DNA from: an uncultured Bacteroidia bacterium
GTDB taxonomy: Bacteria > Bacteroidota > Bacteroidia > Bacteroidales > UBA932
DNA: 9,495 nt
NCBI GenBank assembly: GCA_902797895.1
Contig: CADBUS010000159.1
Location: 1-9,495, forward strand
Direction: 5' to 3'
Shown: positions 6,411 through 9,495 of the stretch, piece after piece
Layout: each line of letters opens with the position of its first letter
How positions within the stretch are numbered: the first letter of the stretch is position 1
Notes under the pieces: generated by a model
Told to the model about the DNA's origin: nothing
The model's database searches: none
What the model saw: the letters and a program-made list of their open reading frames with translations, nothing else
Position numbers and translations under genes: made by a program

Positions 6411-6437
6411 TCATTCTGAGCGACAGCGAAGAATCTA
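6411..6437 (+). repeat. Dispersed intergenic hairpin repeat, copy 1
   Basis: This 27-bp stretch is the same as 9467-9492 apart from one extra base. It folds as ATTCT (6413-6417) with AGAAT (6430-6434), tandem G-A mismatches (6418-6419 with 6428-6429) and GC (6420-6421) with GC (6426-6427), closed by a GACA loop. It lies 23 bases after the ypfJ stop. A similar TTCTGAGCG fragment occurs at 6393-6401. Confidence 0.7.
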
Positions 6438-6448
6438 TAAGGAAAGAA

Positions 6449-6476
6449 GAAGCCGGCCCAATGGGTCGGCTTTCTC
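6449..6476. terminator. Bidirectional terminator between the YpfJ-like and metzincin genes
   Basis: AGCCGGCCC (6451-6459) pairs with GGGTCGGCT (6463-6471), with one G-U pair and an AAT loop. TTTCTC follows on the right. On the - strand the hairpin is followed by TTCTTCTTTCC. The pyrimidine runs are broken but present on both sides, which suits the end of two convergent genes. Confidence 0.7.
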
Positions 6477-6497
6477 ATACTAAACACTACGTTTTCC

Positions 6498-6564
6498 GCC
6501 ACTTTAGTGGCCGGTGCTGTAAGCACCGTATGCCCCCTATAGGGGGCTGCCGCATTAGAGCGGC
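6498..6564. repeat. Four consecutive hairpins in the metzincin 3' UTR
   Basis: Four inverted repeats stand side by side: GCCACT/AGTGGC (6498-6511), CGGTGCT/AGCACCG (6512-6528), the perfect 16-bp palindrome GCCCCCTATAGGGGGC (6532-6547) and GCCGC/GCGGC (6549-6564). Only 0-3 bases separate neighbours. GGGGG at 6566-6570 offers the CCCCC of the third hairpin an alternative partner. The cluster lies between the metzincin stop (6572) and the bidirectional terminator. Confidence 0.7.
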
Positions 6565-6571
6565 TGGGGGT

Positions 6572-9199
6572 TTAATCAAACAAAAGGCAACTCTCACCAA
6601 AACTCTCCAATCTTGGAGCCGCTGCCGCCGCAGTTGTGGCAGGTTTAGGTTGCCTCTGATCTGTAAGCGCTCTACGCACTCTCTCATAGAGGAACTTGTT
6701 GTGAGCCTTTTGGATTGCGCTGCCTGTGGAAGAGGCTGCCTTAAATCTATTCTGCAACATCTCCAACTGTCCGTAAACCATTGAGCCTACATCTGTATTG
6801 TCTTTTTCAGACGGAGTTGAAATAACCATAAAGCGTGCCCCTGCAGGCTGTGCAGAGTTACCTGTGTATAAATCACAAAGAGTTTGCACATATATCTTCT
6901 GCAACATACGCTGGTAAGCCGCATCTTGAGAGTTTGCAGCGGTTGGAGCAAATATTATTGAATTCAAATCAGAGAAGTATTCATCTAATGTGTATGAAGA
7001 GGCTGTGCCATTAAGAATCTCTCCTTGGTATAAATTGCTCATTACCCTACTTGAAACCAAATTGCCCAAAGTATTCTTGTATAGGTTACTCATAATGTTG
7101 TCTTGGCGACGGCTTATCTTTCTGAATAAGCTCTCTTTCAACAACCACTTAGGAGCAGTAAAGAAGTGCTTTTTAAGGAAGGCCATTGCCTCTTTTTGCT
7201 TTGCCTTTTCTACAAATGTTCTAACATCTCCACCATCTGCCTCCAACTTGGCATCTGTATATATACCGCCAACCCACTTGGCTACGTGGTTTACATATCT
7301 CTGATACTGATTAACAATCTGTTCATACATAGCAGCAAGGTTGGTATAAGACTCGTTAGGTGTGCTTGTCCAATTCTCTATATTGTTCATAATATATTTG
7401 AGATTGCGCATACCCACCTCATTGCTCTCCATCTGGTTTACTCCAAGATCTTCGCTCTGGAAGCGCGGATCGCTTGGATCGCTCTCTGTACCAAAGCGAT
7501 AGATAGGATCTTTGATTTTGGCTGTAACTATCTTCTTCAAATATTCAGCCTCCTCATTCTCATCCTTAAACTGCGGATAGTATCTGTAGCCCCACTCAAT
7601 AGCCCATTTGTCGTATGGGCCTATGTTCGGATAAAGAAGCTCTCTCGGCATATTGTCATTAGGCTCGGCAAGATAGTTGAAGCGAGCATAATCCATTATA
7701 GATGTAGCGTGGCCGTATTTCTTCAAAAACTCTATATTCTTGAGATTTGCAACGGTATATATAGGGCAGTTGCTACCCACAAAGTTGTGGCGCAGACCAA
7801 GTGTATGGCCAACCTCGTGAGAAGAAACAAAGCGTATAAGCTGCCCCATCAGCTCAGTATCAAACTGCATCTGCCTTGCCTTATGATCTGATGGTGAGCA
7901 CTGTACAAAGTACCAGTTCCTCAACAGATTCATAACATTGTGGTACCAATTGATGTGAGTCTCTATGATTTCACCACTACGCGGATCGCTCACGTGAGGT
8001 CCGCTGGCATTAGCTATGTCAGATGGCTTATAAACTATTGCAGAGTGAGTTGCATCGTCCAAGCTCCAAGTAGGATCTTCCTCTGGGGTTGGAGCAACCT
8101 TTGCATAAATGGCGTTCTTAAAGCCGGCCTGCTCAAAGGCCTCCTGCCAATCGTTCACACCCATAATAAGATATGGCACCCACTCTTTTGGAGTTGACGG
8201 ATCTATATATATCACAATAGGTTTTGCAGGCTCCACAAGCTCGCCATTAATATATTTCTGCAAATCCTCCGGTTTTGGCTCCAAGCGCCAACGAGCCACA
8301 ATTCTAACCCTCTCAACCCCTTGCGGATTCTTGTCAAAATCGGTGTAATTAACTGTAAAGTAGCCAACTCGCGAGTCAAATACTCTCGCCTTCATAGGCT
8401 CCTTAGGAAGCAGCACCATAGAGGTGTTGAACTCGTATGTTGCAGAGCTGCCGTTCTCCTTACCGTATGTTATAACGGTTTTCATCTCCGTATTTATAGG
8501 GTAGGTCTTTATGCCGCTTACGTATGAGCGCTCCTTTACAAAGTTCTGAATACCAAAGGCTCTCTTATGCATTCTGCTAAAGTAGAGTATAGGAGAGTCT
8601 GTGAGCAGAAAGTTTGTAACATCAATAATGTTGTCGCTCTTGTCTGCACTCTGGGCAGCAATATCAAAGGCTGCAATAAGAGCGTTTGTATTGGAGTTCT
8701 TAACATTCTGAGCCATACGCCCCTTTGCTCTCTCTCTGAGCAGCACCTGCTCCAAAAAGATTTTGTTGCCCGGCCCTTTGGCAAAGCGTACCATAGCCTC
8801 CCCTATCTGGTCTCCGGCATAGCCACTAAAGCCGTTACGGCCTCCCTCGGCAGACTTTGATATTCTTGTAACTATCTCAATATCACGGCCAATAAGAGAA
8901 TCGTTGATATTTATATACCACTTCTCATCTTGATTATAGACGGTGGTGAGCCCCTCCATCTTCTTGGCATCTTTCTTAATAAACTTCTCTATGCTCTCAG
9001 GCCCCTTTTTCTTGGCCTGGCCTTGTGCGCCTTGAGGGCCGCTTTGCGCACCTGGAGCATTAGGAGCTACTTGAGTTGTAGCATTTTTCTTGTTCTTTTT
9101 ATCCTTCTTCTGGGCAAAAGAATCGGTTGAGCCCATAAAAAGAATAGTGGCAGAGAGAACTATCGCCACAGAAATTCTAATAGGTTTGGCTAATTTCAT
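6572..9199 (-). CDS. Secreted zinc-dependent metzincin-type metalloprotease (DUF5117/DUF5118-like)
   Basis: Large predicted exported zinc protease of a family common in Bacteroidota; the substrate is unknown. Residues 1-29 form a Sec signal peptide (basic start, hydrophobic VAIVLSATILFMG, probable cleavage after SFA). A Lys-rich and Gly/Ala/Gln/Pro-rich linker follows (30-66). Residues about 67-320 fit the N-terminal DUF5118/DUF5117 region seen in these proteins. The catalytic domain carries HEVGHTLGLRH (461-471; zinc ligands His461, His465, His471 and catalytic Glu462) and the Met-turn SIMDY (500-504), which together define a metzincin. The remaining C-terminal half is mostly helical in character and ends in an Ala-rich tail (855-861). 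The 875 residues are complete, with no frameshift. The start ATG (9197-9199) leads directly into the signal peptide and lacks a Shine-Dalgarno sequence. No lipoprotein Cys or type IX sorting domain is evident. It converges on the YpfJ-like gene. Confidence 0.9.
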   Translation of the reverse strand: MKLAKPIRISVAIVLSATILFMGSTDSFAQKKDKKNKKNATTQVAPNAPGAQSGPQGAQGQAKKKGPESIEKFIKKDAKKMEGLTTVYNQDEKWYININDSLIGRDIEIVTRISKSAEGGRNGFSGYAGDQIGEAMVRFAKGPGNKIFLEQVLLRERAKGRMAQNVKNSNTNALIAAFDIAAQSADKSDNIIDVTNFLLTDSPILYFSRMHKRAFGIQNFVKERSYVSGIKTYPINTEMKTVITYGKENGSSATYEFNTSMVLLPKEPMKARVFDSRVGYFTVNYTDFDKNPQGVERVRIVARWRLEPKPEDLQKYINGELVEPAKPIVIYIDPSTPKEWVPYLIMGVNDWQEAFEQAGFKNAIYAKVAPTPEEDPTWSLDDATHSAIVYKPSDIANASGPHVSDPRSGEIIETHINWYHNVMNLLRNWYFVQCSPSDHKARQMQFDTELMGQLIRFVSSHEVGHTLGLRHNFVGSNCPIYTVANLKNIEFLKKYGHATSIMDYARFNYLAEPNDNMPRELLYPNIGPYDKWAIEWGYRYYPQFKDENEEAEYLKKIVTAKIKDPIYRFGTESDPSDPRFQSEDLGVNQMESNEVGMRNLKYIMNNIENWTSTPNESYTNLAAMYEQIVNQYQRYVNHVAKWVGGIYTDAKLEADGGDVRTFVEKAKQKEAMAFLKKHFFTAPKWLLKESLFRKISRRQDNIMSNLYKNTLGNLVSSRVMSNLYQGEILNGTASSYTLDEYFSDLNSIIFAPTAANSQDAAYQRMLQKIYVQTLCDLYTGNSAQPAGARFMVISTPSEKDNTDVGSMVYGQLEMLQNRFKAASSTGSAIQKAHNKFLYERVRRALTDQRQPKPATTAAAAAPRLESFGESCLLFD

Positions 9200-9270
9200 A
9201 TATGATTGTTATTAAAGTTTTTTCACAGGTTTGTCCTCACTTCACAATCAACACCGGCAATCCATCCCAA

Positions 9271-9318
9271 CAGCAACGCAGCAATGCAACAACACAAATG
9301 CAACAACACAGCAATGCA
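9271..9318 (-). repeat. Short direct repeats in the metzincin leader
   Basis: On the + strand ATGCAACAACACA occurs twice in tandem with a 14-bp period (9284-9297 and 9298-9311, 13 of 14 matching). CAGCAATGCA occurs at 9279-9288 and 9309-9318, with a near copy CAGCAACGCA at 9271-9280. The transcript strand is therefore a G/U-rich repeated leader. It lies between the predicted promoter and the start codon. Confidence 0.6.
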
Positions 9319-9351
9319 CACAATTATTAGACAGCCGCAACTTCTATTTGC

Positions 9352-9387
9352 CAAATATAATAAAAAAAGTAAAAAAATCCTTGAAAA
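9352..9387 (-). promoter_or_regulatory. Bacteroidota-type promoter of the metzincin gene
   Basis: On the - strand TATATTTG (9359-9352) matches the -7 element. The upstream DNA is strongly T-rich (two T7 runs), with TTTTC at 9387-9383 as the nearest -33-like element, 23 bases away. The leader would be about 145 nt, much longer than for the other genes here. Confidence 0.55.
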
Positions 9388-9413
9388 TCCACGGCACTAC
9401 CTACGATTTTCAA

Positions 9414-9448
9414 TCAAAATGGGTGTCGGAGCAGTGCTCCGATACCCA
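9414..9448 (-). terminator. Terminator of a gene beyond the right edge
   Basis: TGGGTGTCGGAGC (9420-9432) pairs with GCTCCGATACCCA (9436-9448): 13 bp, one G-U pair, AGT triloop. On the - strand the stem is followed by TTTT (9419-9416), while the + side has no T-run. This implies a leftward gene ending just outside the window, upstream of the metzincin promoter. Confidence 0.6.
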
Positions 9449-9466
9449 CCGAACATAGTAGAATTA

Positions 9467-9492
9467 TCATTCTGAGCGCAGCGAAGAATCTA
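9467..9492 (+). repeat. Dispersed intergenic hairpin repeat, copy 2
   Basis: Identical to 6411-6437 except for one missing base, in the same orientation. The hairpin is ATTCT (9469-9473) with AGAAT (9485-9489), tandem G-A mismatches and a GC pair of arms, closed by GCA instead of GACA. It may continue past the window edge. Confidence 0.7.
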
Positions 9493-9495
9493 AAA

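Noticed and set aside
6532..6547. Perfect palindrome considered as an insertion-sequence end
   Set aside because: No transposase, partner inverted repeat or target duplication was found, and neighbouring hairpins have unrelated sequences.
6461..6784. 107-codon + frame over the hairpin cluster
   Set aside because: It begins inside the terminator loop and continues into the antisense of the metzincin gene.
7166..7891. 241-codon open frame on + opposite the metzincin
   Set aside because: It lies entirely within a well-supported gene on the other strand, and its translation is Leu/Ile/Cys-rich with no recognisable domain.
9271..9318. Short repeats considered as a CRISPR remnant
   Set aside because: Units are 10-14 bp, directly tandem, without unique spacers, and no cas gene is present.
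9206..9475. 89-codon + frame in the metzincin upstream region
   Set aside because: Its sequence is produced by short repeats, the metzincin promoter and a terminator hairpin; no start signal or domain was seen.

Overview
This looks like an ordinary chromosomal segment from a member of the Bacteroidota, most likely a Bacteroidales. Four of the five leader regions carry the exact octamer TATATTTG, which fits the TAnnTTTG -7 element of this phylum. Nearly all starts lack a Shine-Dalgarno sequence. The large secreted metzincin with an N-terminal DUF5118/DUF5117-like half is also typical of the group. No mobile element, CRISPR array, tRNA or rRNA is visible, and I found no previously undescribed multi-gene system. 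The interesting content is mostly in the intergenic RNA and DNA structure.

Layout: bases 1-63 hold the last 20 codons of an unidentified + strand gene. Its terminator hairpin (93-120) lies inside the 3' end of a convergent YgjP-like metallopeptidase gene (75-566, -). Next comes rpsO (728-1003, +), whose leader is built from a 23-bp tandem duplication. rpsO faces a glyA-pnp pair on the - strand (glyA 3481-4761, then pnp 1180-3465, 15 bp apart). rpsO and pnp share a bidirectional terminator at 1036-1067, and the pnp 3' UTR (1096-1162) contains two competing long-range pairings. Divergent from glyA is a small TrmH/SpoU-type RNA 2'-O-methyltransferase (4882-5451, +), followed by a YpfJ-like zinc metallopeptidase (5516-6388, +). 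That gene converges on a large secreted metzincin (6572-9199, -). The space between the two (6389-6571) holds a dispersed repeat, a bidirectional terminator and four consecutive hairpins. The right edge (9200-9495) holds the metzincin leader and promoter, a terminator pointing leftward from a gene outside the window, and a second copy of the dispersed repeat.

Functionally, rpsO, pnp, the SpoU methyltransferase and glyA are translation, RNA-turnover and one-carbon housekeeping genes. The three zinc metallopeptidases belong to different families (YgjP-like, YpfJ-like, metzincin), and nothing in the sequence ties them to one pathway. All structure statements come from reading the sequence by eye; no folding or database search was run.
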